The notes under the pieces were generated by a model, which saw only the letters and a list, made by a program, of their open reading frames with translations, made no database searches and was not told the origin of the DNA. A program made the position numbers and the translations under genes. Source: Acidobacteriota bacterium (GTDB taxonomy: Bacteria; Acidobacteriota; Blastocatellia; Pyrinomonadales; Pyrinomonadaceae). Taken from it: a stretch of DNA of 64,000 nucleotides. Location: positions 1,922,001 to 1,986,000 of the forward strand of contig JADJBB010000021.1 of NCBI GenBank assembly GCA_016703965.1, read 5' to 3'. Of this stretch, positions 41,123-49,512 are shown piece after piece. Within the stretch, counting starts at the first letter, position 1. Every line of letters begins with the position of its first letter.

Positions 41123-42988
41123 TTACTTTGGCTCGATGCTGATCTCCCAGCTAAATTTCTGGCCGGCGGCGAGTTTCATGTTAGCCTTTTCAGCGATGAG
41201 ATGAAGCGGAATTGCTCCAAGAACGCCCTTGCTGAGTTTACCGTCACCGGCGGCAAAAATGCGAATATCCTGTCCGTCATTTAGCTGAAAAGTAACAATT
41301 GTGTGGCCTTCGCGACCGTCGAGGTTAAAAATGCGGGCATTGTTCTGCCGCGTTTCGTTTACCGAAGTTGCGGTTGAAGGAAAGACGAATTTCCATTCCC
41401 TGATCTCAACGTCGCGGGCGGCGGTTACTGTCTCGCGGCGGATAAGCACACCGTTCTTGATGTTGAACTCGACATCGCTTTTCAGGCCTGTATCGAATCT
41501 CTCGCCAGATTTGCTGCCGATCTGAGCCCATTTTGTATTTGAGAATTTAAGTGACCGGCCGTCTTTTCCCGGCGTGATCGAATCGGCTCCGTCGGCTGCA
41601 GCGTAAACCTTCTTGTCCGCGAGGGTAACAAACGGCACGAACGACGGATAGACTTCTTCAACCGGAGCCGAGAATCCTGAAATGCCGAAGGGAGCTGGAA
41701 GGTAATCCGCGATCGCTGGCTTCGTTCCGACCGTGATCGGCAGGGCAAATCTTAGATTGCCTTCGCGAAAAAGCCATACGCCTTCCTGCTTATCACCTTT
41801 TGCAAAGAACTCAAATCTGGCGACGTTTGGGAGCGCCGGCTTTGCCGGAAAGCTTAAGACTCCTTCCTTTTCGAGGATCGGCATGAACTCCGCGTGGGCC
41901 ATGATGATCTTGCCGAGGCCGGTTCCGGTTTGCTGCCATTCGCGGCTGGGGTTGATATAGGCGTAATTGCCTCGGCCGAAATCAAAGACCCGGAACATAT
42001 GCGTCGTGTCGTTATAATCCGCACGGATCCAACGCCACGCCTGGTTGTACAGGGCCGCGAGTTCGGTTAGAGGAGCCGGCCGAAACTCAGAGTGTTTTCC
42101 GAGAAACGCGACAATCTCCATCGTGTCGAGATAGCTGACAAGTCCTTGGCTGCGGCCCCAATTGTAGCCGTAGCCTTCAGGCGAGACCAGGTCCCACCAG
42201 AGCTTCATTTGGATCTTGAGAGTGTTTTTGAGCTTTGCCGTGATGTCTTTGCGGCGCGCGATCTCGGCCGCGTCCCAGCAAAATCTGGCGTATTCGTTCG
42301 AATACCTGTCATAGCGTCCGGTCGGTGGATTATCGTCGGCGTAGATAGCTCCATCCGTGAACTGTTTAGCAGCGCTTTCAACAACGGAATCAAGGAACGA
42401 GCGTTCTTTCAGCACGCCCATTTGATAGCTCATTGCGGCAACTCGAGCCGCTACGCCAAGGTAATTTTCGGGCAGGTCGATCACCTTTCTGGTTTTGGGG
42501 TCATAAAATCTAGTTGGGTCGAGCAGGGAATTCCACTCTTTTCGTTCGGCATCGTTCATGCTTTGCCAGACGGCATTTTTTGAAAGATCGTTCCCGTAGT
42601 GCCGAAGAGCGAGCGTCGAATAGAGTTGAGAGAATGATTTGCCGCCTTTGCGTGATTCGATAAGTCCGATCTCAGCGATCGCTCGCGCCGTGTCTTTACC
42701 GGCGATAATGCGGCTACCTCCGACATCTGCCTGAGCAGCAAGAGCTCGTGCAAAACTGCCCCACGAGAAATCGCCGACGGTCAGAGCATTGAATACTCGA
42801 TCGGGCGGAGATTGCAGCGATTTGATATCGCCGAAATGTGCAGCGATCTCGCGAGCTAAAAACTCGCGGCCTTCAGCCTTTAGTTCGGCGGTTTTCACCG
42901 TTTGGGCCGACGCCTGAAACGCCAGAATTGCGACCACTGCGAGGCAGACGATCAACCGGCTGGTGGAAGGGTTTTTGCTAAACAGCAT
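41123..42988 (-). CDS. Large secreted protein, probable glycan-degrading enzyme, family not assigned
   Basis: 621 residues from ATG 42988, which starts a proper signal peptide (SRLIVCLAVVAILAFQASAQ); codons upstream in the frame add nothing. The first 350 residues look like an (alpha/alpha) toroid (FSQLYSTLALRHYGNDL, YSNEYARFCWDAAEIARRKDITAKL, SPEGYGYNWGRSQGLVSYLDTMEIVAFLGKH). The remainder is beta-rich with VLIRRETVTAARDVEIREWKFVFPS and a final FSWEISIEPK. The toroid plus beta-sandwich layout is that of many polysaccharide lyases. I cannot name the family. It lies between the intact receptor gene and kdgF in the uronate locus. Confidence 0.65.
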   Translation of the reverse strand: MLFSKNPSTSRLIVCLAVVAILAFQASAQTVKTAELKAEGREFLAREIAAHFGDIKSLQSPPDRVFNALTVGDFSWGSFARALAAQADVGGSRIIAGKDTARAIAEIGLIESRKGGKSFSQLYSTLALRHYGNDLSKNAVWQSMNDAERKEWNSLLDPTRFYDPKTRKVIDLPENYLGVAARVAAMSYQMGVLKERSFLDSVVESAAKQFTDGAIYADDNPPTGRYDRYSNEYARFCWDAAEIARRKDITAKLKNTLKIQMKLWWDLVSPEGYGYNWGRSQGLVSYLDTMEIVAFLGKHSEFRPAPLTELAALYNQAWRWIRADYNDTTHMFRVFDFGRGNYAYINPSREWQQTGTGLGKIIMAHAEFMPILEKEGVLSFPAKPALPNVARFEFFAKGDKQEGVWLFREGNLRFALPITVGTKPAIADYLPAPFGISGFSAPVEEVYPSFVPFVTLADKKVYAAADGADSITPGKDGRSLKFSNTKWAQIGSKSGERFDTGLKSDVEFNIKNGVLIRRETVTAARDVEIREWKFVFPSTATSVNETRQNNARIFNLDGREGHTIVTFQLNDGQDIRIFAAGDGKLSKGVLGAIPLHLIAEKANMKLAAGQKFSWEISIEPK

Positions 42989-43053
42989 ATGTATTAATTT
43001 CGCAGATACATTATAGGTCTGGCAATACAACCAGGCCTTCAAATAAGGTCAGA

Positions 43054-43097
43054 AAAGAGAGTATGAGTAAGCCGTTGGGCTTACTCATACTCTCTTT
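43054..43097 (-). terminator. Very strong terminator of the intact receptor gene
   Basis: A perfect 20-bp stem with a four-base loop starts six bases after the receptor stop (43103). On the minus strand the stem end gives TTTT. It isolates the receptor from the gene downstream. Confidence 0.85.
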
Positions 43098-43102
43098 CAA
43101 GA

Positions 43103-46100
43103 TTAGAACGTCAGCCTGGCGCCGAACTGGAGTTTGCGCATATCGCCGGCACTGGAGATGACGCCGAAGGTGGTCGACGTGGTTCCGGCGGCGGGGACGG
43201 ATGCGTTGGGCAGATCGTAGTTGACGTTGTTGAAGATGTTCGTTCCTTCAGCACGGAAACGGACTTTGAATCGCTCACCGAAGCGGAAGTCGCGCGACAG
43301 TCCGAGGTCGACTACCTGGAAGCCGGGGCCGGTGAGCAGGTTGCGTGGGGACGTGCCTTCCGTGGCCACGCCGGTAACAACGAGGTTGCGCGCGAAGGCA
43401 GCAGTATTGAACCATCTGGCCGCCGTCGGATTGTCGATGTGCGGATCGCCGATGAGCTGGGCACGGTCGGTAGTAACCCCGTCAAGGTTAGCGTCGACGT
43501 TGGCATTGGTGACCGTGAACGGCCGTCCGCTGCGGAGCTTGAGGATCGGCGAGATGCTCCAGCCGTTGAGGATAGCCTTGACGACCTTGTTCGAGCCTTC
43601 ATAGTAATCAGGCTGGAAGTTCAGGCTCATGCTGAAGACATGACGCTGGTCAGTATCGGCACGGCCCTTCTCGAGGTTGAGCCGGCTGTAGTTCTGTGCG
43701 AGGCCCTGTGTCGTGTTGTTGTGAAGCTGAACGCTGCTCAGGGTCTTGCTGAACGTATAGTAAGCGTTCATCGTGAACCGTTTCGCCATCCGATATGCGG
43801 CGGTAAACTGGCCTGCATGATAGCTCGCATGCTGATCTGACTGCAGAAGCGTGACCGCACCAAAGAGCGGGTTCGGGCGACGCGAAAGGATGTTCGCACC
43901 GGCTGACGTCGCCGTCGGGGTCAGGACCGGATAGTTGATATCACGGCCGAACGGCAGCCCGCCGCTCAGGGTTCCGACATATGCCGCACCGGCCGTCAGG
44001 TCCTTGGTCAGCTGACGCTGAAGCGAGACGTTCATCTGCAGTGTGTGCGGCCAGCCGAAGTTCTGTGCGACCGCAAATGCACTGCCGCCGTTAAGGAAGG
44101 CTCCGGTGTAAGGGAACGGAGGACCGCCGACAAAGGCATTGTAAGGATTGCTAAGCGAAGCTCCGATCGGCACACCGGCCGTCGTCGTCCGCGGATTGAT
44201 GTTCGAGAACGTTAACCTCGTCGAGAATGGCTGCGTGTTGGTCTGCGTGTTCCACTCATTGCCCGAGATGCTGCCGTAGAAGCCGCCGACAGCAGCCCGG
44301 ATCGAGGTCTTGCCATCACCCTTCGGATCCCATGCGATACCGAAGCGTGGCGAGAAGTGCGTCCAGTTGGTCGGAATGCCGCCGCGTTCGACGCCTTCGT
44401 CACCAAAGAACAGGATCCCCGGAGGTGCGTTCGGACGAACGACCGACTGCTTGCCCGCAATGTAGTTGGCAACACGGTTCTCAGGATCGGTCGGCGGTGT
44501 CTGTACATCCCAGCGAAGGCCGAGGTTGACGGTCAGACGCGGATGGACGCGGAAATCGTCCTGCACGAACAGGGCACCGTACCACGTGTCGGTGTAAGCC
44601 GTTACCGGTGAATCCTGCGTGACGGCACTGGGAATACCGAGCAGGAAGTTGCCGAACGCGTTGGTGGTAAGGTTCGTCGTATTGAACGCTGTCGACGCGT
44701 TAAAGGTGAAAACACCGTAGTTGTTGAGCAGCGTTTCCTGAATATCTTTATTCAGCGTAAGTTCGCCGCCAAGCTTGAGTGAATGACGGCCGGCGTTCCA
44801 GCTGAAGATATCACGCATCGAATACAGATTGGTTCCGGCTCTCGGGCCGCCGATGGCGTTGGTGAGCGAGAAGTAGCCGGTAACATTGATCTGTGGCAGC
44901 GAAGGCGTGCCCTGCGGGAAGAATGACGAGCCGAGGTCACGAAGCGAGGTGCTTGGGACATTAAGACGGCCTCCGAGGTTACGTCCATAAGTGACCCAGA
45001 CCTGATTGATCTTGTCCGGGCTGAGAATCCAGACATCGCTCGCATTGAAGTTATGCTGCCGCCATTTGTAGTTCTGAGTCGCCCACGGCAGGTTGCCGCT
45101 GCCCGGGAATACGGTCGTGACACCAGCGGTCGTAAAGTACGAGAACGAAAGCCGGTGAGGCTCATTGAGCTGATGATCGAGCTTGATCAGATACTCGTTG
45201 GTGTCGAACGGGGTTGGAACGTTGCCCTGATAACCGGGCGTGCCGTTTGCATTGGTGATGTTGGAAGCCGGGAGATATGTGTCCACGATCTTCCGGGCGA
45301 CCGGGTCGACACGGTTGGCACAGATGACATGTTCGACGCCGTTGCAGAAGAAGTTCTGCCCGGTGGCCGGATCTTTGGGCTTCGTTGCCGAAAGGGTAAA
45401 ATTGCCTGCCCGCTCCAGAGCCGTGGGAAGGACAGCTCCGGCCAGAAACCTGTTGGTGAGCTGACGCAGGCCGGAATAGGAAAAGAAGAAAAAGCTCTTG
45501 TCTCGCTTGATCGGGCCGCCGATGGTCCCGCCGAACTGGTTACGCTTATACGGAGCTTTTGCGACCTGCGATCCCCATTCGTTGGCGTTGAACTTTTGAC
45601 TACGCGTGAACTCATAAAGCGAGCCGTGGAACTGGTTCGTGCCTGACTTGGTCAGAACATTGATGATGCCGCTCGCGAAGCGTCCGTATTCGGCATTGTA
45701 GCTGTTCGTTTGGACCCTGAACTCCTGAATGGCGTCCGGGCTCGGTGTCGAGTTGCCGGTGTTGCGGAGGTTGGTCATGTTCGTACCGCCGTCGAGGAAG
45801 TAGTTGACCGAACCTGTTCCGCCGTCGGTGCCGCCGTTGATGAGCGTTCGCTGTTCGGGAAAGCCGAGTGTCAGGTTGTTCGTCGCCGCCGAAGCCGTGG
45901 CAACGCCGCTGTTGTTCGACTGCACACCTGGTGTCAGATCGAGCAGGGCATAGATGTTTCGCTCGACCAGCGGCAGGTTCTCGATCTCTTTGGTCTGGAT
46001 GGTGCGGCCGAGTTCGGCATTGCTGGTGTTGACCTCCGCCGCTCCGCCCGTGATAGTGACCGATTCGGTGACCGATCCGACCTCGAGCGAGATGTCGACC

Positions 46101-46462
46101 TTGCCCGTGTCATTGACCTGCAGGACGATGCCGTCGCGGAATGCCTTCTTGAACCCCGAGGTTGCCGTCACCTCGACGACGTATTTCCCGACCGGAAGGA
46201 ACTCGATCCGATAACTGCCATCTTCACCGGAAACAACGGTGCGTTTCAGTCCCGTGTCAGCATTGCGGGCCGTAATACTAGCATTCGGCACCTGTGCCCC
46301 ACCCGGATCCGTCACACTCCCCACGATCGTCGCCGTCGTACTCTGTGCCGCTACCGTTAATGGGATCGCGAACAGAACCGCGAGGAACATAAATATCCCC
46401 AAGCTCTGCTTCAATCCATCCGCCTTTTCTCTCAACCTCATAAATCGGCTTTTCTCTTTCAT
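43103..46462 (-). CDS. TonB-dependent receptor, Oar-like with carboxypeptidase-regulatory-like domain (intact copy)
   Basis: 1119 residues from ATG 46462, aligned with the start of the paralogue at 30020 and preceded by AAGGAGAAAG; the frame runs 16 codons further. Order: signal peptide (about 20-40); regulatory-like sandwich (TATIVGSVTDPGGAQVPNASITARNADTGLKRTV); plug (SVTESVTITGGAAEVNTSNAELG, EIENLPLVERNIYALLDL, YFLDGGTNMTNLRN, QEFRVQTNSYNAEYGRFASGIINV). A long 22-strand-type barrel ends LQFGARLTF with the terminal Phe used in barrel assembly. It imports oligosaccharides across the outer membrane with TonB energy. Roughly 2.35 kb is almost identical to the damaged copy, while about 650 bp near the plug differs silently, so gene conversion is likely. 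Confidence 0.92.
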   Translation of the reverse strand: MKEKSRFMRLREKADGLKQSLGIFMFLAVLFAIPLTVAAQSTTATIVGSVTDPGGAQVPNASITARNADTGLKRTVVSGEDGSYRIEFLPVGKYVVEVTATSGFKKAFRDGIVLQVNDTGKVDISLEVGSVTESVTITGGAAEVNTSNAELGRTIQTKEIENLPLVERNIYALLDLTPGVQSNNSGVATASAATNNLTLGFPEQRTLINGGTDGGTGSVNYFLDGGTNMTNLRNTGNSTPSPDAIQEFRVQTNSYNAEYGRFASGIINVLTKSGTNQFHGSLYEFTRSQKFNANEWGSQVAKAPYKRNQFGGTIGGPIKRDKSFFFFSYSGLRQLTNRFLAGAVLPTALERAGNFTLSATKPKDPATGQNFFCNGVEHVICANRVDPVARKIVDTYLPASNITNANGTPGYQGNVPTPFDTNEYLIKLDHQLNEPHRLSFSYFTTAGVTTVFPGSGNLPWATQNYKWRQHNFNASDVWILSPDKINQVWVTYGRNLGGRLNVPSTSLRDLGSSFFPQGTPSLPQINVTGYFSLTNAIGGPRAGTNLYSMRDIFSWNAGRHSLKLGGELTLNKDIQETLLNNYGVFTFNASTAFNTTNLTTNAFGNFLLGIPSAVTQDSPVTAYTDTWYGALFVQDDFRVHPRLTVNLGLRWDVQTPPTDPENRVANYIAGKQSVVRPNAPPGILFFGDEGVERGGIPTNWTHFSPRFGIAWDPKGDGKTSIRAAVGGFYGSISGNEWNTQTNTQPFSTRLTFSNINPRTTTAGVPIGASLSNPYNAFVGGPPFPYTGAFLNGGSAFAVAQNFGWPHTLQMNVSLQRQLTKDLTAGAAYVGTLSGGLPFGRDINYPVLTPTATSAGANILSRRPNPLFGAVTLLQSDQHASYHAGQFTAAYRMAKRFTMNAYYTFSKTLSSVQLHNNTTQGLAQNYSRLNLEKGRADTDQRHVFSMSLNFQPDYYEGSNKVVKAILNGWSISPILKLRSGRPFTVTNANVDANLDGVTTDRAQLIGDPHIDNPTAARWFNTAAFARNLVVTGVATEGTSPRNLLTGPGFQVVDLGLSRDFRFGERFKVRFRAEGTNIFNNVNYDLPNASVPAAGTTSTTFGVISSAGDMRKLQFGARLTF

Positions 46463-46555
46463 CTCTTTTCTTTCTCCTTCTAAGCTATAAGGGTTCGCAA
46501 TCCTGATCATTTTTAGCCCCGCCTTGATAAAACTCCAGGAACCAGATCTCTCTTT

Positions 46556-47782
46556 CTAAGCGACTTTTGGTGCGGCGAAGGCCGGTGCGGTTACGAGTGC
46601 CGCGGCTCCGCGCAGACGTGGATATTCGCTCGCAGGAACGATCGCGATCGATACGCGGCCCAGGTCAGTTGTCAACGTTCTCTCTTTGATCGCATCGCGA
46701 ACCTGCTGCTCGATCAGATCCCAGGCTTCCGTTATCTCTCCGCCAATATAGACCCGCGAAGGGTCGACCGCGTTTATGATCGACGCTATGCCCAGGCCTA
46801 AATAGCGGGCGGTCGAACTAAGCGCCGTCAGGGCCTTGCCGTCATTGCCGCGAGCACGGAGTATCAGATCTTCGATCGTGAAATCCGCTATGTTCATATC
46901 TTGCGGGCCGCGCGTTGTGACATTGCGGCCGAAATAACGTGAAAGCGTCGCAGGATTTGAAATGTATGCTTCCCAGCAGCCGTTAGCTCCGCAGGAACAT
47001 TTAGGCCCGTCGATGCTTAGCGGTACGTGGCCGAATTCACCCGCCGTATTATGCTTGCCTCGAACCACCTCGCCGTTTATGACCACTCCGACGCCGACAC
47101 CATCCGATACGCTTACAAAAACAATGTCATTGAGTGCCGAGCCGTCACTTTGCGGGGTCCATATTTGAGAAAGGGCACAGGCTTTGCCGGAGTTTTCCAG
47201 ATGCACCTCGATCCCGTTGAATTCCTTCTGGAGCGGTTGCAGCAGATTTACATTTCTCCAGCGCAAAGTAGGGGCGTGCAGAACAATGCCATCGGTTCGG
47301 TCGAGCAGGCCGGGAATAACTATCCCCATTCCGCTGCATGTTGCGTCCGCAGCAATAGTCTTTAAAGCCTTGCGAACCTCCGAACCGAGCGACTCGATGA
47401 ACTTGTCGGGCTCAAGAGCCGTGGCAAAACTGACGATCTCGCCAAGCTGTCGGCCGATCGAGTCGGTGATCATCATGTACGTCCGCGAAGCCCGCACGTC
47501 AACGGCGACCGCGCAGCTTTTCTGAGAATTCAGATAAAGGAAAGTCGGCTTGCGGCCGCGAACCTTCTGCTCGCGCTGTGCTCCTTCTCGGACGAGATTC
47601 TCCTCGAGCAGTTCGTTAACCAGGAATGTGATATTCGCCCGATTCGTATCCATCAGACGAGCAAGGTCGGCTCGCGAAACCGGTTGATGGGTTCGTATCA
47701 AGGTCAGAGCGATCTGCTTGTTTATACCACGCGACGTGCCCCGGGTAGCGAGTGTGAATTCACGTGGATTGATCTTACGCAT
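46556..47782 (-). CDS. ROK family transcriptional regulator (NagC/XylR-like)
   Basis: 408 residues from ATG 47782 (RKINPREFTLATRGTSRGINKQI). The 24 upstream in-frame codons are not convincing and would overlap an operator. An N-terminal winged helix (ALTLIRTHQPVSRADLARLMDTNRANITFLVNELLEENLVREG) precedes a sugar-kinase-like ROK domain with GIVIPGLLDRTDGIVLHAPTLRW, EFGHVPLSIDGPKCSCGANGCWEAYIS (ROK signature with His and zinc Cys) and GLGIASIINAVDPSRVYIGGEI. It probably controls the glycan locus to its left. A TTGTTAA-N5-TTAACAA dyad abuts the start codon, as expected for autorepression. Confidence 0.93.
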   Translation of the reverse strand: MRKINPREFTLATRGTSRGINKQIALTLIRTHQPVSRADLARLMDTNRANITFLVNELLEENLVREGAQREQKVRGRKPTFLYLNSQKSCAVAVDVRASRTYMMITDSIGRQLGEIVSFATALEPDKFIESLGSEVRKALKTIAADATCSGMGIVIPGLLDRTDGIVLHAPTLRWRNVNLLQPLQKEFNGIEVHLENSGKACALSQIWTPQSDGSALNDIVFVSVSDGVGVGVVINGEVVRGKHNTAGEFGHVPLSIDGPKCSCGANGCWEAYISNPATLSRYFGRNVTTRGPQDMNIADFTIEDLILRARGNDGKALTALSSTARYLGLGIASIINAVDPSRVYIGGEITEAWDLIEQQVRDAIKERTLTTDLGRVSIAIVPASEYPRLRGAAALVTAPAFAAPKVA

Positions 47783-47783
47783 A

Positions 47784-47802
47784 TTGTTAAATGACTTAAC
47801 AA
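47784..47802. promoter_or_regulatory. Operator candidate for the ROK regulator
   Basis: TTGTTAA-ATGAC-TTAACAA, a perfect 7-5-7 dyad, lies one base from the ROK start codon. Binding there would block translation initiation or the start of transcription. Confidence 0.6.
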
Positions 47803-48116
47803 AAAATCTAAAGAGAAGTTCCAACGAAAGCAGGAAATACAGATATCCGCTCAAATCATTGGGTTGTGCAGGCCCGGTCTTAAGATAAAGTTACGTTTTA
47901 TCGGAATTTGTTAGAACATTTGACATATTACACCCAAAAAGTTTTTCGTCAAGACAGAAACGACAAAAAATGCGGAAAAATCAATAAATGTCGGGGAAAA
48001 TTGGCGGCTGGAGGGAAATATGTCAGGTTAATCGGTTATCTCCAAGTTCGCCGAATCACTAGAGAAGCCGACGCATAGATCCGATAGTGGAGGAGTGAAC
48101 TTTGAAATATCTCGCG

Positions 48117-48131
48117 ATTGGTAAGACCAAT
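48117..48131. promoter_or_regulatory. GntR/FadR-type operator candidate, site 2
   Basis: ATTGGTAAGACCAAT, identical over 15 bases to the site at 32300, lies 335 bases upstream of the ROK start. Confidence 0.55.
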
Positions 48132-48280
48132 TTAGATGATGTTCCTATTGCGGAACAACTGGTTGCGAGTCGATCTACAGGAAATCGATCAATGCGTGAA
48201 GTTATCAAAAACGATTGTTCCAGCTTATTCGCTTACGACGAAAATATGCGTGGAAGTGGATCAGATCTTTGCCATAGATC

Positions 48281-48352
48281 AAAAAAATAGGCGGGAAAAC
48301 CGTGCGAACATTTTTGGTGTGGATGTTCAAGGTGTGAAACGATTCTCCCGCC
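48281..48352 (-). terminator. Terminator of the Crp/Fnr-type gene
   Basis: GGCGGGA pairs with TCCCGCC across a loop that itself contains GAACAT/ATGTTC. On the minus strand the structure is followed by a TTTTTTT run (48281-48287 as A on the plus strand). It begins 70 bases after the stop at 48422. Confidence 0.75.
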
Positions 48353-48421
48353 AGGGTCAAGCCTATCCTAACTTGCCCTACTGCTGCCGTTCGGTACGGC
48401 CGCAAACAAAGTGCATAAGAT

Positions 48422-49198
48422 CTATGCGTAGCTCAATTCCAAATAACATGTGCAGGCTGATTTCTTAACCCGCTCGCGGTTGCAGATCGAGATCCCGCCG
48501 CGCGAATAGTCGATAAGCTTCATTTCTCGCAATTCTTGAGCGATACACGTAACGCTCGGCCGATAGACTCCCAATGTGCGAGCGATCTGCTCGTGCGTCA
48601 GCTTAAGTGTGCTGCGGCCGGAGCGGTCCTGGAGCATCAGAAGCCAAGTGCAGAGCCTCTCTTTTACGGAGTGATACATGTTACAGATAGCCTTCTGAGA
48701 GATCTGTTTTATGTATAGATCGACGAACTGATTCAGGCCGTTTCGGAGCGTGTCGTTAGACCGAAGTAGCTTTCCAAAAGTTATCGCATCCAGTTTCAGA
48801 GCCATTCCCGCCTGTGAAACCTGCGTAAAATTCTGGGAGGTTTTTGTTTCTGAGAACATCAACGAAAGCCCTATAGCCCCCTCGTTACCGGTAACTGCTA
48901 TCTCAACCGCACGGCCGTCTTCGAGCATTTTGAACTCAGAAATGACGGCGGTCACCGGAAAGTAGATGAAATCTATGCGATCACCTTCTTGATAGATAAA
49001 CTCCTCTGCCCGCAACATTACCGGTTTTAGCGAGGGAGCAAGTGATCTGCTCAGCTCAACCGGACATGAGTGAAGAATTAAATTGGACGGAGCCGTCTCG
49101 ACGTCTTGAGTTTTATAATACCGAGGAGCTGCAACCTTTGAGCCGCGATAAACCTCATCGCTGCCAAAAAACTGTGATCCACCTTCTCTGAGATCCAT
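48422..49198 (-). CDS. Crp/Fnr family transcriptional regulator
   Basis: About 258 residues from ATG 49198, which has an excellent AAGGAGG site; the frame extends 62 codons upstream through a hairpin and is not believed. The cyclic-nucleotide-binding-like domain (PVMLRAEEFIYQEGDRIDFIYFPVTAVISEFKMLEDGRAVEIAVTGNEGAIGLSLMF) has GNEGAIG in place of the cAMP-binding RxS pattern, so cAMP is unlikely. The HTH is STLKLTHEQIARTLGVYRPSVTCIAQELREMKLIDYSRGGISI. No CxxxxxCxxC iron-sulfur motif of Fnr is seen. This subgroup is common in acidobacteria. A TGTGA-N6-TCACA palindrome lies at 22969, but any link is speculative. Confidence 0.9.
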   Translation of the reverse strand: MDLREGGSQFFGSDEVYRGSKVAAPRYYKTQDVETAPSNLILHSCPVELSRSLAPSLKPVMLRAEEFIYQEGDRIDFIYFPVTAVISEFKMLEDGRAVEIAVTGNEGAIGLSLMFSETKTSQNFTQVSQAGMALKLDAITFGKLLRSNDTLRNGLNQFVDLYIKQISQKAICNMYHSVKERLCTWLLMLQDRSGRSTLKLTHEQIARTLGVYRPSVTCIAQELREMKLIDYSRGGISICNRERVKKSACTCYLELSYA

Positions 49199-49296
49199 TT
49201 GGTTTATCCTCCTTACCTGAAATGTTTGTGGGCTGGTCAGCCTCAACTCGTTGGCCCTGAATTCCCGGGATACGTCCAAGCTTTTTGCTTCATGGC

Positions 49297-49327
49297 GGCA
49301 AGGGATCACATCCTGCGATCCCTTGCC
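49297..49327. other. Hairpin in the Crp-gene leader
   Basis: An 11-bp perfect stem (GGCAAGGGATC / GATCCCTTGCC) with a 9-base loop lies about 100 bases upstream of the true Crp-type start. It is inside the untrustworthy N-terminal extension of the frame and may regulate the leader mRNA. Confidence 0.5.
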
Positions 49328-49512
49328 CCTTCCCCTTGAAAATGTCGGATAGGCGACCCCTTTTTCGTTTCGCCGCTCCATCACTCGCGACTACACTGCC
49401 TATCCGATGAGATAAGTATGGATGAAGCGAAGAAGAGATAAAATCGGGAAAATAGGGAATGTGTCTAAGGGAAAACCCTTAGTCTTATGGGAATAGGGAT
49501 CATGGACCGGAC

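Larger units (their letters stand above)
47803..48421. other. Gene-poor region between ROK and Crp/Fnr-type genes
   Basis: About 620 bases with no secure gene. A GGAGGAG motif (48091-48097) precedes a possible TTG-started frame of 62 codons (48102-48290, MKYLAIGKTNLDDVPIAEQL...), which resembles nothing I know. The 15-bp GntR-type dyad at 48117 lies in that frame. The right end holds the Crp-gene terminator. The promoter of the ROK gene must also be here. Confidence 0.5.

Noticed and set aside
48102..48290. 62-codon TTG-started frame between ROK and Crp-type genes
   Set aside because: A good GGAGGAG motif precedes it, but the translation has no recognisable features and holds a probable operator; kept only as a note in the gap entry.
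49199..49384. 62-codon N-terminal extension of the Crp/Fnr-type gene
   Set aside because: It runs through a hairpin, and a strong AAGGAGG site marks ATG 49198 as the true start.
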